From Copromyces sp. CBS 386.78 (lineage: Eukaryota > Ascomycota > Sordariomycetes > Sordariales > Sordariaceae): a stretch of DNA of 64,000 nucleotides. Of the stretch, positions 36,242-48,177 are shown piece by piece. Made by a program: the position numbers and the translations under genes. The stretch is from assembly GCA_030685235.1 (NCBI GenBank), contig MU839125.1:248001-312000 (forward strand), read 5' to 3'. Every line of letters starts with the position of its first letter. The first letter of the stretch is position 1. Below the pieces are notes generated by a model, which had not been told where the DNA came from, searched no databases, and was given only the letters and a program-made list of their open reading frames with translations.

Positions 36242-38595
36242 ATGGTCTCCAGCATGTGCAGGCTAAGCGGCGTCCTCGCCCTGCTGGCCACTTCGCTCTC
36301 AGTCGTCTCTGTTAATGGCCAGACCTTCCAACGGCTCGGCTCCTGCCCAACCCTGGGTTGCATCCTCCCGCCCGACCAGCAAGACTTCCTGCCCGGACAG
36401 CAGTTCGACATCCGCTTCGAGGTCCACGCTCCCAAGAACGGATCCGAGGCCTTCAACGACGGAGTGCCCGATGAGAAGTTCACCGTCACCATTGCCAAGG
36501 ACGGCGGGAAGCCCAAGAGCATCGCCTCTTTCTTTGACGTGAAGGAAGAACCTTCGCTCGAGAAATGGACATTTTCTTGGTATGAGGATCTGTTCGCTCA
36601 GGATGCGAAGACTCCGTCCGTTGTCAATGTTGCGTCCAAGATCTATCGGAGAGTTGCGCTGTATGAGCCCGGTACTTATACGGTTACCTTGAACTATTAT
36701 TCGGGCAAGAACACAACGGCTACGTGGGTTGTCAGGCCGCTGGCGACCAAGAAGAAGGCGAAGAATGTCATTCTGTTCATTGGTATGTTGTATTTGCTTC
36801 CCTACGAGACTTACTTCACACATTGGACTTCAGCTGATTATTTGATTTCGGTTTGCAGGTGACGGTATGACCACCAACATGATTACCGCTGCTCGGCTGC
36901 TCGCCCACAAGTCCATCAACGGCAAGTATCAGAGTACTTTGCAGCTTGACAAGTTCCCGACTTTGGGTCATCAGATGGTTAGTGTTGAGACCCAGTTCAT
37001 TGCTGTTCCGTTAACTAACGAATAGCTTCACAGACGCACTCCATCGACTCGTTCATTACCGACAGCGCAAACTCGGCTTCTGCTCTGTATACAGGACATA
37101 AGACCACTGTCAACGCTATGGGGTAAGTTCGCGAAGTCATTTTGGAGGAACATACCTTGGACCATGCTAACAACATTTGCAGTGTCTACGTTGACTCCTC
37201 CGCCGACCCCTTCGACGATCCCAAGGTCGAGACAATCATTGAGCTTCTCAAGCGTATCTGGGTACGTCACCGGCAAGATCTCCGCCACCATTGAATATTA
37301 TCTGCTGACACCAATACTTCTAGGGTTCCGCCTGGGGCGCTGTCACGACTGCCTTCATCGCCGACGCCACCCCTATTGCCCTCACAGCCCACACGCGCAC
37401 CCGATATGAATATGGTCCTCTCATCGACCAAGCTCTCAACGGGTTTTCCAACACTTCGTGGACAAAGATGGACGGCCCAGACGTGTACTTCGGTGGTGGT
37501 GCCGAGCAGTTCCTTCCCGGCGCTGCCTCCTACCAAGGCAAGGACTACTACGCCGAGTTCGCCAAGAAGGGATACTCTGTCAGCCTCAACAAGACCTCCC
37601 TTGCCGCTCTCCCCAACGACAAGAGAGCCCTCGGTATCTTTTGCAAGTCCAACCTGCCCGTCTGGCTCGACCGCAACATCTTCCCCGAAAACACCCTGAA
37701 GCTCAAGAACGACCCCTCCGGCGCCTCCGGCCCAGCAAAGGATATCCCCGGCCAGAAGGAAATGACCCTCAAGGCCATCGACATCCTGCACGAGCGCGGC
37801 GGCAAGGACGGCTTCTTCCTCATGTCCGAAGCGGCCTCCATCGACAAGCAGATGCACGCGCTCGACTACGAGCGCGCGCTCGGCGACCTTTTGGAGCTTG
37901 ACGACACCGTGCGTGCCACCATCCAGAAACTCTCAGACTTGGGAGAGCTCGACAACACCCTCATCGTCGTTACCGCCGACCACGGCCACGGCTTCGACGT
38001 CTTCGGCGGCGCCGACACCAAGTACATGGCCGCCCAGCACGACAAGGACGACCGCCACAAGCGCTCCGCCATCGGCGTGTACAGGGACTCGGGCCTCTCG
38101 CAGTACACGGTCGAGCAACCGGGTGTCAGCTACAACACGGGCCCCAACTTTCCCGTCAACTGGGACCCGCGCTACGTGATTGCTGCGGGAGCCGGTGCCG
38201 CGCCTGACCATCGCGAGCAGTACGGTGTTGGCAAGGACGGCCCGCGCAAGCCTGCTGCGACTCTGCCGGGTGTGGGAGCGTCTGATTATTATGTTAATCC
38301 CGCGGATAGGACGGGCGGGTTTGTTGTCAACGGCACGCTGCCTACGAATGAGAGCCAGGGCGTCCACTCGCTTACGGACGTGCCCGTGTTTGCGCAGGGC
38401 CCCTGCTCGAGCAACTTTGGGGGCGTTTACAGTAACACGGATGTATTCTTCAAGATTGCGGAGTGTCTTGGGTTGGGACATCCGACCAATAAGACTATTA
38501 GTGATGGCGGGAAGGGGAACGGGAATGGGAACGGGAATGGGAACGGGAAGGGGAACGGGAATGGGAACGGGAACGGGAACGGGAAGTCGGATTGA
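36242..38595 (+). CDS. Secreted alkaline phosphatase (PF00245 family)
   Basis: Exons 36242-36782, 36859-36977, 37034-37122, 37183-37261 and 37324-38595 give 699 aa. A signal peptide is evident (LSGVLALLATSLSVVSVNG near the N-terminus). A beta-rich N-terminal domain of about 150 residues precedes the catalytic domain: metal Asp182 in FIGDGMTTNM, nucleophile Ser231 in ITDSANSASALYTG, EAASIDKQMHA, and Asp495/His496 in VVTADHGHG. The C-terminal 35 residues or so are a GN/GK repeat encoded by GGGAAC/GGGAAT units (38512-38587). The enzyme should release phosphate from external phosphomonoesters. Two CACGTG boxes upstream suggest phosphate-starvation control. It may correspond to the Neurospora repressible alkaline phosphatase (pho-2), but I cannot tell without a comparison, so no symbol is given. 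Confidence 0.9.
38512..38587 (+). repeat. GGGAAC/GGGAAT microsatellite coding for a (Gly-Asn)n tail
   Basis: A 6-bp-type periodic tract at the end of the alkaline phosphatase CDS, interrupted by AAG codons that give Lys. It is in frame and should vary in length between strains. Confidence 0.85.
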
Positions 38596-38760
38596 GAAGG
38601 ATAAGTGTGGGGGCAATGGCAGGTGGCACTGTTTGAGGATTGTCTCTCGCCAGAAGTATTGGTACCTACCCTACTGTAGATAGAGGTAGCTTAAACAAGG
38701 AACGTCCAGTTAAGATGTAATTAGGTAATAGAGACATACAATCTACCTTATCCCCGCGGC

Positions 38761-39732
38761 TCAGAAGGTAGGAGATGGGAAATGAGAGATTGGGAGAGGA
38801 GGTGGGGGGTATTGGTATCCTCCTTCTCCTCCTCCTCCTCCTCCTCCCCCATACTCCCTCTCCCGTTCCCTCTCCCTCTTAAACGCCCTCCAAACCTCAT
38901 CCCACTCCACCGCCTTCCTCGCCCTCTTCCCCCCAGCATCCTGATCCGAGCCGCCGCCATTTTGATCCTTTCCGTCAATCAACCACACACCCTCCTTACC
39001 ACAAGGCAGATGCTCAAACACAAAATACTCCGTCGAGCCATCCCACGCCGCGATACCATCGCCACAAACGCAGAAAACCTCCTTCAGGCTTGGGAGCCGC
39101 CTAAGACCGCTTTTGATCTCCCATCTGTCGACGTACTCGTCCCCGAAATTGCGGGTGAACTTCAGGCGGGTGACTCTTGAGGCGAGGGGGATCGTGGGGG
39201 AGCGAGAGCCAGAGGGGTGGAAGGGGCGGGAAGAAGAGAAGAGGGAAGCGAGGTAGGAGTAGTGGGAGTGGTCTGAGAAGAGGAAGAAGTCGTGGAAGCA
39301 GGTGGTTCCGATGTCGAGGGTGTCGAGAGGGAGGTGGAGGTAGATGTAGCGGCGATGATGATGGTTTTTGTTCAGGGGAGATGGTCCTGGGGCTTCGTCA
39401 TGATTTGGATGGTTGTGATGTTGGGGAGGAGCGCATGCGGAAGTTGGCGGAACCATGTCGCAGAAGACTTGCTCGTACAATACACGACGCCCCCCTCCCG
39501 ACGAAAGGTGGTTGCGGGCTTCGCGGCAGGCTTGGAGAGTTGCTGGTGGTGGAGTGGATGAGCGGAGCTGTACGACGTTGTTTGGAGTGCCATTGATGGC
39601 TTCAATTCTGAACCCCATCGTTCTTTCTGTGTCTGCAATGCGGAAATCAACGGTGCGTGGCTCGACTGTTAATTCCCAGATTCGGAGACGAAGCTCGGGT
39701 GGTAAACGGGGGAAGGGGTGGAATGTGGTCAT
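38761..39732 (-). CDS. 2EXR domain protein
   Basis: A single exon of 323 aa. The N-terminus FHPFPRLPPELRLRIWELTV matches the 2EXR domain (PF20150), which starts many orphan proteins in filamentous ascomycetes, and the rest of the domain follows with LQACREARNHL and IYLHLPLDTLDIG. Low-complexity segments interrupt it: His-rich (PPQHHNHPNHDE, NKNHHHRRY) and a C-terminal [20 protein letters not shown] run encoded by CTC repeats near 38820-38880. The function of this F-box-like family is not known to me. It shares a convergent 3' border with the alkaline phosphatase gene, with only about 165 nt between the stops. Confidence 0.82.
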   Translation of the reverse strand: MTTFHPFPRLPPELRLRIWELTVEPRTVDFRIADTERTMGFRIEAINGTPNNVVQLRSSTPPPATLQACREARNHLSSGGGRRVLYEQVFCDMVPPTSACAPPQHHNHPNHDEAPGPSPLNKNHHHRRYIYLHLPLDTLDIGTTCFHDFFLFSDHSHYSYLASLFSSSRPFHPSGSRSPTIPLASRVTRLKFTRNFGDEYVDRWEIKSGLRRLPSLKEVFCVCGDGIAAWDGSTEYFVFEHLPCGKEGVWLIDGKDQNGGGSDQDAGGKRARKAVEWDEVWRAFKREREREREYGGGGGGGGEGGYQYPPPPLPISHFPSPTF

Positions 39733-41993
39733 GGTTGGTAAATTTTGCTGGTGATATGAGCGTCAGATGTTGTGACTCTGAGTGTTTGCCTCGGTGTTGC
39801 CGACAGTCTTTCTGGTCATGATGTTGGGTAGACGGACCAAGGCCTTTCTTGATGGTGGAGGTGTGTGGTGAGGCTGATATGCCCGAGAGGGGGATGTAAC
39901 CCAAGGAGGGCGCAGTCTATCCAAACAGTCAGCCCTATGGTACAGCAATGCTGCTCACATGTTTGCTAGCGTGGGGCGTTCTTTGGCCTATTCTGAATGG
40001 GATAATCCTATAAAATCATTTGGCAAGACTCATCATGAATGTGCGACCGTTTCCGGTCGTTTGTCTCCTTATACGGCATACCTTGTCCATTTCACCTAGT
40101 CAGGATTGCAAGACTGTGGGATAGTGTGTACGACGTCGTGTTGATATGAGAGAAAGACCAAACGGGGAGACGAGAGACCCATGGAAATGATTGTGTGACA
40201 AAAATGGAGCAAAGAATTGAGTGTAAGAATTGAAGCTGCATGCTCAACCTCCAGCTCTCTGGCAAAGCCGGCAATACTCTTACCACGCTAAACAACATCG
40301 CTACCGTTCGTCCACGTACGCCCTCAGGAACTTGTACCATAACAGCCCCTCTCAGATGTAGTAATAGATGCTGTGGCATGTGTGGGCGTTGTACCTGATG
40401 GCGTAATGCTTATCGTCCTTGTATCCGGAGAACGTGCTATAGCCGTTACTTCCAGTTCTGTTGCAAAGAGTTGAAATTAGTGAATGGCCAAATCACCAAC
40501 CTGCAAATTTGCCAGAGCCTTTTACCCTGCGAGAGAGGTACAGGTAGAAGGACAAACTTACCCAACATAGCTATAATCTTGCAAAGACTGGGCGTTGCTT
40601 GGAATGTTCCAAGTAAAAGTGACGCCACTGGAGAAGGTGCACGACTGCGTGTTGCCCTTCCAGATGTGATAAGCTTCGGTGAGGCCGCTGATGCTCTTTA
40701 CACACACGTTGGAGGAGGTGTGGCTGTAGGACAGGTTGCTGTATACTGTTTGAACCGAGTGTGGAGAGGAATTGGACCTTGTAGAAGAGGGCAATATGCT
40801 CCTTTATACATCTTTTGCATTTCGTATTGATGTTCTGTCACCTCCTCGTCGATGCTGGTCACGATAAACCGAGAGGCATTCGCCAGGTCTCACATGAAGG
40901 TCCTGTCGAGTGCAACCAGTAATAGCCCCATGCGATGCTACCGTTCTCAGCTTATTGTTGACCTTCTCTTGTCAGCCCTTGCCGAGTGTAATGATGATGA
41001 GAATGTCCCTAGGTGCGACGAGGCGATCCGATAATTTGGTCTGTACGAACTTGATGTTCCTGTAGACTCTCCAACCTCGAAGGCATCAGGCTTGAGCAAA
41101 ATCTGTGTGTCCCACTGGGACGTGACATGTATTTTAAGAATTCTATTCGACTCACTCTTTACCTGAATATAAGTCGCAACAGACATCAATCATCAAAACT
41201 CAATGTGAGTGGTACGTTAGCGAAGCCACGGTTCCCGGGCTCCACAAGGTGTCAGATTGAGAGTCCATATAAATGGCAATATAAATGTAGTGCGGGAACA
41301 TACTCATCTTCAAGGCGATACGACTCCATATAAGGACACAAGATGGCATGCATAAGCCCTATAAAGGGACTGCAACATTGCGTATCTTGGCGTCTGACAA
41401 GGACGATGCAGAAAGCTCAAGAGGGATCGTCGGTAGTTCTTTCCATTTATCCGAGTCCTTGTCAAGGAAGGTTTGAAGGTTGCACACCAAGGAAGACAGG
41501 AAAGGGGAAAGGCGCGATGCTTGGCGTTAACATAAATCAACAAACTGCCAAATCCAGTTAGTGTAGCAATTAGGGTGCGTGGAGCCCCTCACCTGAGCTC
41601 GCGTTCCCCGCCATTGCCTGCCGCCTGCACCCGCCCGCGTCCGTCCTTCGTCATTGCGGACATCGCGTCGTTAACCGAGAAGGAGTGTTTGTATTGCTTG
41701 AACATGTCTGACGTCCTTTGTGCACATCCCTCTTCCCGACTAGCAATACGTACATCCCTGACGACAATTGGATTTGGCGCACCCAACTACCTTCTACCTC
41801 CCTTGACTTTGGCACAAACAACACACCCTACCGAGCTCTCGCTGATTTTGGCATATCGTCGCAACTTGTCGCATTCTTCCCGTCGCCACAAATCGCATCG
41901 CACTACAAAAACTCACCAATCCTGAAATTGACTCCAAATTCGAGACATCCGTCACGACTCAATGCCGGCCGATGAAGAGGCCGGAATCTCAGC
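39733..41993. other. Intergenic region with one partial small-gene candidate
   Basis: 2.26 kb between the divergent 2EXR and CDC16 genes. Apart from the candidate at 40352-40790 there is no recognised gene. The right 400 nt (about 41590-41993) is C/A-rich, typical of a promoter and leader, and holds the CDC16 promoter. Confidence 0.5.
40352..40790 (-). pseudogene. Partial or relic gene for a small Cys- and Tyr-rich protein of unknown family
   Basis: Two stretches on the minus strand, about 40790-40562 and 40457-40352, join in frame across a well-formed 104-nt intron (GTAAG donor, AACAG acceptor). The product reads YSNLSYSHTSSNVCVKSISG, then WKGNTQSCTFSSGVTFTWNIP, and after the junction YSTFSGYKDDKHYAIRYNAH and a TCHSIYYYI end. 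Three Cys and many Tyr/Ser residues suggest a small secreted protein. There is no ATG or signal peptide in frame: a TAA lies at the 5' side next to a TATAAA sequence. So the first exon is either missing, unrecognised or lost. I do not recognise the family and propose no function. Confidence 0.4.
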
Positions 41994-44041
41994 ATGGCTT
42001 CTTCACAACCCAACATGGAAAGGTTCCTGCGCGAATGGCGCCAGGATGCCCTGAACAAGGCCCAGTACGAGTCAGCCATATTCATAGGAGACAAGCTCCT
42101 AGCCATGACAAGTAAGCAATTCCATGAAGCTTCATTCCGGTACTGGTCCTGACCTCCAACTGTTGGTTTTCCTCAGATGACGATAACGATGCCTTCTTCC
42201 TAGCCCAAGTCCACTTTGCAGCCGGAAACTACACTCGAGCACAAGCACTGCTTGTCAAACAAGACCTCCTCACCTCAAATCCATCCTGTCGATACCTTGC
42301 AGCGCACTGCTTGATAAAACAAAACAACTTCGTCGAAGCCCTTGCGATACTAGGCGAACACACCCCGACACACCTGTTTGCGACCAATGCGAAACGAAAG
42401 ACTACTCAAGGCGTGCGCGCCGCTACAGCAAGAGCCAATTCCAAGACATCGTCACGGCACCACGACCAAGGCGATGATATACCCGAGGAAGACATCTCAA
42501 ACAGACGGTATGAAGCCTCCATGTGCTATCTCCGAGGGCTCTGCTACGCCAAGCAGAATGCCTTCGACCGAGCCAAGGAGGCCTACAAGGATGCTTTACG
42601 GATCGATGTCCAGTGTTTCGAGGCCTTCAGCCAACTGGTCAAAAACTCGCTCATGTCGCCTGATGAGGAGGACGAGTTTATGCAGTCGCTCGCCTTCAAC
42701 TCGATTCGTGCTCCGGGCGATGACCCAGACATGGAGGACGAACCAGCCGACTACGTGCAGATGCTGTACCAAACCCAACTCTCCAAATACCACAACCCAC
42801 ATGCTTTCAACACGGCCATCGAATCGCTCTCAACACACTACGGTCTCGAGAACAATGCCGACATTCTACTTGCCAAGGCCGACCTGCTCTATACGCAATG
42901 CCGCTTTAAGGACGCGCTTGCGATAACCGAGTCCATCCTGATGGACGACAAATATAATTTCGCCGTCTACCCGATCCACCTCGCCTGCCTGTATGAGCTC
43001 CGAAAAACGAACGTGCTCTTCTTGATCGCCCACGAGTTAGCCGACACCCACCCCGACGAACCTTGCACATGGCTCGCCGTCGGGGTCTACTACTTCACCA
43101 CAGGCAAGATCGCCGACGCGCGCCGGTACTTCAGCAAAGCAAGCATGATGGACGCCAACTTTGGTCCCGCCTGGATTGGCTTCGCACACACCTTCGCCGC
43201 CGAGGGCGAGCACGACCAGGCCGTAACCGCCTACTCGACCGCCGCCCGCTTATTCACAGGTACCCATCTACCGCAGGTCTTTTTGGGCATGCAGAACCAC
43301 GCCATGAACAACATGACGGCCGCCGAGGAGTTCCTCAAGACCGCCTACTCGCTGTGCAAGACGGATCCCTTGCTGCTCAACGAGATGGGCATCGTGCTTT
43401 ACCACCAGGACCGCCTTAAGGAGGCCGTCAAGATGTTCGCCTCGGCGCTCAAAATAGCCGCGGAGACCGACAGTGATCCGCATGCATGGTTAGGGGCCCG
43501 CACGAACTTGGGGCATGCGTTGAGGCGGCTGAGGAAAAATGACGAGGCGCTGAAGGAGTTTGACCAGGTCCTTCGCGATGGCGGGAAAGACGCCCAGATA
43601 TTTTGCGCCAAGGGGCTGATCTACTTGGATCAAGAGAGACCGGAGGAGGCGGTGCAAGTGTTGCATGAGGCATTGGCGATACACCCGCAGGACCCCATCG
43701 CTACGGAGTTGCTGAATAAGGCGCTTGAGGAGTCGGCAGAAGTAGGGGATATAGGGCTGCTAGGGACTGCCGATGCGGCTATTGGCGGGGAGATTAGCGA
43801 GGAAGGTGCCATGTCGGGGGACTTGGCTAGCTTTGAGCAGATGCTGGGGGAGAAGAAGTTTGCGGCGAGGATGAAATTGGCTAGAGGGAGACGGACAGCT
43901 GCCGAGACGCCGGGACAGAGTGGTGGTGTGAAGGATAAAGGGAAGGGTGTTGCTAGGAGTGGGAGGAGGGGAGCGGCGGGGGGCACTAGGCTGTTTAGGG
44001 GAGATCAAGAAGGGGTGGATAGCATGGAGTTGAGTGATTGA
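41994..44041 (+). CDS. cdc16: Anaphase-promoting complex TPR subunit Cdc16/APC6 (Cut9)
   Basis: Exons 41994-42111 and 42177-44041 give 660 aa. The N-terminus (ERFLREWRQDALNKAQYESAIFIGDKLLAM, then DAFFLAQVHFAAGNYTRAQALL) is the APC6 dimerisation TPR block. An insertion with RTTQGVRAAT-like basic sequence follows. At least ten TPR motifs can be followed, for example CYLRGLCYAKQNAFDRAKEAY, TWLAVGVYYFTTGKIADARRYF, WIGFAHTFAAEGEHDQAVTAY and NEMGIVLYHQDRLKEAVKMF. The last 100 residues are disordered and basic. The APC/C subunit scaffolds ubiquitination of cyclin B and securin. The ATG chosen lies directly before the conserved block. Confidence 0.92.
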
Positions 44042-44417
44042 TCAGTATGGTGATGAGGATTTGATTAGCACTGTTGTTGGATTATACGTACTCGGCACAT
44101 CAGCACGGTAAATAGGCATAGGTAGCGATGGCGTCCGGGATAGGATATTGATCAAGGCTGGAACTAAAAGTTGGAATAGGGGCATGGAACAGCATGGAGT
44201 TTTAGAAGAAAAGGGTCCATATCGGAACTGGATTATCACACAGCCTGTCATGAGTATTTAGAGTTGCTTATAAGTCTTGCATTCAACTATCATCATATCC
44301 AAAATCCCTTCCGTATACACCGCCAACGTTGCAAATCCATCATCATACATCAAACATTACATGATTATCGTAACTTCGTAAATTATCTTTCCCGCTCAAG
44401 TCCCACCGATTGTGCCC
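44042..44417. other. Convergent 3' region
   Basis: 376 nt between the stops of CDC16 (+) and acetoacetyl-CoA synthetase (-), holding both 3' UTRs. It is AT-rich towards the right. No gene seen. Confidence 0.5.
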
Positions 44418-46900
44418 TCAAAGGTTAGGATGAGGATTGACCAGCTCCTCCACCTTCGCAAACTGGTAGTAAAAGTCCAGACTCTGCGGATTAGCCAGCG
44501 TCCCGCTCGCCTTGACCTTGCGTCCACACACGATGTGCTTAACAGGTAATTCGACCTTCTTGAGGTTGATCGTTGTCTGCATTTTATCTTCTTGTCAGTA
44601 CTCGGACCCTCCAATCTCCATGTTCTCAAAGGAAGGGAAGGAAAAAAAAGAAGAAAAAAATATCTCACCGGAATCTCAGGCGTCTCAAAAACCCATTTCG
44701 GGACATGCCTCTTACTCAAATCCGCCCCAATCGCCTCCTTCACCTCACTGACCAGCTTCTCGTCCAGTTTATGCCCGGGCTTCATGAGCAAAAACAACAT
44801 GACGCTCTCATCATGGTCCATCGGCCTTCGCTGGCCCACGCACAAGCTATCCTGCACACGATCGGCAAACCGGCGCTCAATCACCGAATAGATCTCCGCC
44901 GAGCCGAACCTGACACCGGAAGGGTTGAGAACACCGTCGGCGCGACCCAGCAGGTGCAAGGCGCGAGTGGTAGGGTGGATCACGCAAAAGTCGCCGTGCG
45001 CCCACACGTGCGGGAAGCGCGCAAAGTAAGCCGCGTGGTATCTTGTCCCGGGGCTCGCTGGACTTGTTTGACCCGCGGGGATGGGGTCGGACCAGAAGAA
45101 ACAGGGGACGTTGGGAAACGCCGTAGTGGCGACCAGCTCGCCGGCGTGGCCCTCTGGTACCGGACGTCCTGGCTCGCCGTCTCCTACCAAGGAATCGTAG
45201 ATTTCTACGGCGACGCCGAGGGATGGACCCTGTGTGCCGCCGACGTAGACGGGTGTCAAAGGGTTGCAGATGCCGAAGCAACCGGCTATGTCTGTGCCTC
45301 CGGAGATGTTGGCGAGCTGGACGGTCGGGGGGAAGCCAGAGTCGTAGAACCACTCGAAGAGCTGGTCGGAGAGGACCATTCCCGTGCAGGTGACGATGCG
45401 CAAGGCTGACAAGTCGGCCATTTCGCGCGGGGATTGGCCGTTCTTGGCTAGTTCGAACATCCAGCGCGGGGAGATGCCGAGCTTTGTGACGCGGTGTTGG
45501 GCGGCCAGGTTGACGAGGATGGAGGAGTCCGGTTTGAAGGGGGAGCCGTCGTAGATGATGGTTTTGCCGCCGTACAACAGGATGGCGACGTTGGCAAGGT
45601 ACATGATCCAGCCGGTGGTGGTGTATTGTAAGGTAACGTCGGAGCCGGTGAGTCCTTCATGCAGACCGCCTTCTTTGAAGTAGGAGATCATTACGCCTCC
45701 CAGAGAGTGGACGATGGCCTTTGGAGTGCCCGTGGTGCCGGAGGAGTAGCAGATTAGGTAGGGTTCGTGGAAGGGGATGCGGACGAAGTCTGGCACTGGG
45801 GTAGAGGAACCGGAGGCAATGAAGTCGTCCCAGGTGATGGCCTTCGGAACGGCCGAGATATCGCGGGCTTCGGCGAAGCGGCGGATGGAGACGATGTTGT
45901 CGAAGTTGGTGCAGTCTTTGAGGCCCTCGACCACTTCAGCCATTTTGGAGCGGAGGTCGACGATTTTGCCGTTGTAGAGCGCCGCGTCGTCCATGAACAG
46001 CAGCTTCGGGTTGACCTGCACCGTTCTCTGGAGGATGCCCTTGGTGCCCATGTCGGTCGAGCTGCTGCTGAAGATGGCGCCAAGCCAGGAGGTGGCCAGC
46101 CAGACCAAAAGGGTGTCGATGCTATTGGCACCCACAATCACCACGATGTCGCCCTTCTTGACGCCACGCGCCTTCATTGCGGCGGCTAGTCGCCCTGCTC
46201 GCTCGCGGAGCTCGCCGTAGGTGGCATCGCGGGTTTCGCTGGCGCCTTCGCGCACCTCGGTCACGGCTACCTTGTCGTCTTCTTTTCCTACTGTGGAGCG
46301 GGTTTGGCTCGAGCTGCTGCCCTTGGGTCGAGAGTAGAGCACGTTCTCGGCGTAGCTGAGCTTGACGCCCTCGAACCAGATGGGGACGGCGTCGATGGGG
46401 GCGGATTCGTCGACTACTCGGCTGTAGGTGCCTTCGTGGATGTAGTTGGCTTCTTCCCAGACGTCCGCCCAGAATTGGGAGCGGTTTTGGAGAGAGTACT
46501 CGTGGAGTTCCAGGAAGGTCTAAACACTATTTGTTAACATCGGGGTACGATGCCCCAAAGGGTGGGTGTTACTGACTTTCAAGTTAAGCCCATGTCTCTT
46601 GTTGACATTCTGCAAGAACTGCCACATAGGCGTGCTCTTCGGGTCCGGGTGCTCCCATAGCTTCCTCGGGAACACGTCTGGGCGCATGATGATCTCGTCG
46701 ATTTCGTCTTCTTGTAAACCTTCGACTTCTGTGTTTGTGTTGTTGGTTTCTATGCTGAGATGTTCCGTTGTAACAACCTCTATAACCTCTGTGACTTCTG
46801 TGTTAATTTCTATCTTGACTTCCATGGAACAGGTCAAGGTATCATCAGTTGCAGACGACGATGTGAAAGCCGATAACGGCAAATCCACTGCCACCGACAT
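44418..46900 (-). CDS. Acetoacetyl-CoA synthetase (acetoacetate-CoA ligase)
   Basis: Exons 46900-46577, 46519-44669 and 44576-44418 give 777 aa. After an unusual N-terminal extension of about 75 residues rich in Thr/Glu/Val, the family start is clear (PRKLWEHPDPKSTPMWQFL), then QFWADVWEEANYIHEG. ANL-family motifs: ICYSSGTTGTPKAIVHSLGG (P-loop A3), HVWAHGDFCVIHP (A7) and GRADGVLNPSGVRFGSAEIY (A8, with the acetoacetate-specific context). The last exon carries the A10 region KHIVCGRKVKASGTLANPQS and ends FAKVEELVNPHPNL. The enzyme activates acetoacetate in the cytosol for sterol and lipid synthesis or ketone use. The Met chosen is the first ATG in frame. Confidence 0.92.
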
Positions 46901-48177
46901 CTTGTCTTGCAAAGTGTTTGGTATCCGGGAAGCAAAGTTCGGTATTTAGGGGGAAAAAGGAGAGCAATACAACAAAACCACTTGGGAGGAAATATTTCTT
47001 ACCAAGGAGAAACAGACCGACGGTCAGTCTTTCAATTATATATCCCCCCTTCGCTTTCCACTCTTTCCTATCACCAGTGTTTCGATCGATCAACAACCTC
47101 TCTGGGTCTGATCTGACCCACAATCAACAATCTAACTCGTCCAGATCGTCCAAGTCGTCGAAGTCAACCAATGCGGCGAATAGCTAGAGCTAGCTAGGTA
47201 ACCCGGTTTGTTCAACCTCCTTCACCGCGAGACGCGCCAAATGCGAGGGATGACGAACGTCGATCAGTTCCTTACGGTGCCTGTGGAAATGCAGGAACTC
47301 TAATGCCCGATCTCTAAGACCGCTTTTTCGACGTAGTCGGCGTAGGAGAGGAGGAACCAACAAGCCAATGGCAAAGTATGTAGTGGAGGAGATAGGTACT
47401 TGGTGAGTTGTTTGGTGTCTTGGGAGAGGCTCCTCTATCCTCTGGCTGCTGACTGCTGGAGACTCTTGGAGGGAGTAAGGTTTCTCGGACTGTCTTGCGG
47501 GCGAGGAGAGAGGTCGTTCGAATTGGCTAATGCGGGGAATCGGGGTACCTTTTACCGCTTTCAGCTTGGTATTACGCTGATACTTTGCGGGACTTGCCAG
47601 CAGTTCCCGCAGCTTCGAGGGGGGGATCAGCGCTTTCCGGCCGACTGTTTGGGCCTCGGCCCGGGAAGCTCAGTGCCCTGTTTATTTACTTTTACTGTGT
47701 TGAACTGTGTGCATGCAGGACGAACTTGGTTGGAATTTGGGGTCAGGGGCTTGTTACTCCAAACTCCGATATCTTGTCCGCCATCTTCTCCAACTCCGTG
47801 ATGCGGCTGCATCGGGGCTATACACTCCCGTCCCGAGATGGGATGAGGGGAGCAAGCATGGTACTTCAAGTCAACCCCCAACCAAGTCACACAAGAACAA
47901 CCATCTTGAGCCCGTAGACCTTTATTGACCTAAATCGTTACTACTAACTGATACTTTTCACTCCCTCTAACACCAAGAACGATGCAAATTCCCGCTCCAT
48001 ACAATAACCATCATAAACACAAATACAACCCGATCATTAACACCCATACCACGTACTCCTCCCATCTGCCTTGTCTTCCAAACATGCAAACTCCGAAGTC
48101 CCCGTGAAACCTTTTCCTTGAATTGTAACTCCCACAACAACCGTCATCACAAACCTCTTCCACCCCTCCATCACAGA
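46901..48177. other. Region between the acetoacetyl-CoA synthetase start and the TRA1 3' end
   Basis: 1.28 kb. It contains the synthetase promoter and the TRA1 3' UTR. Near 47180-47200 there is a short palindromic TAGCTAGAGCTAGCTAG element. No gene or RNA recognised. Confidence 0.5.

Noticed and set aside
44573..45409. 278-codon open frame antisense to acetoacetyl-CoA synthetase
   Set aside because: It overlaps conserved ligase coding sequence on the other strand and has no motif.
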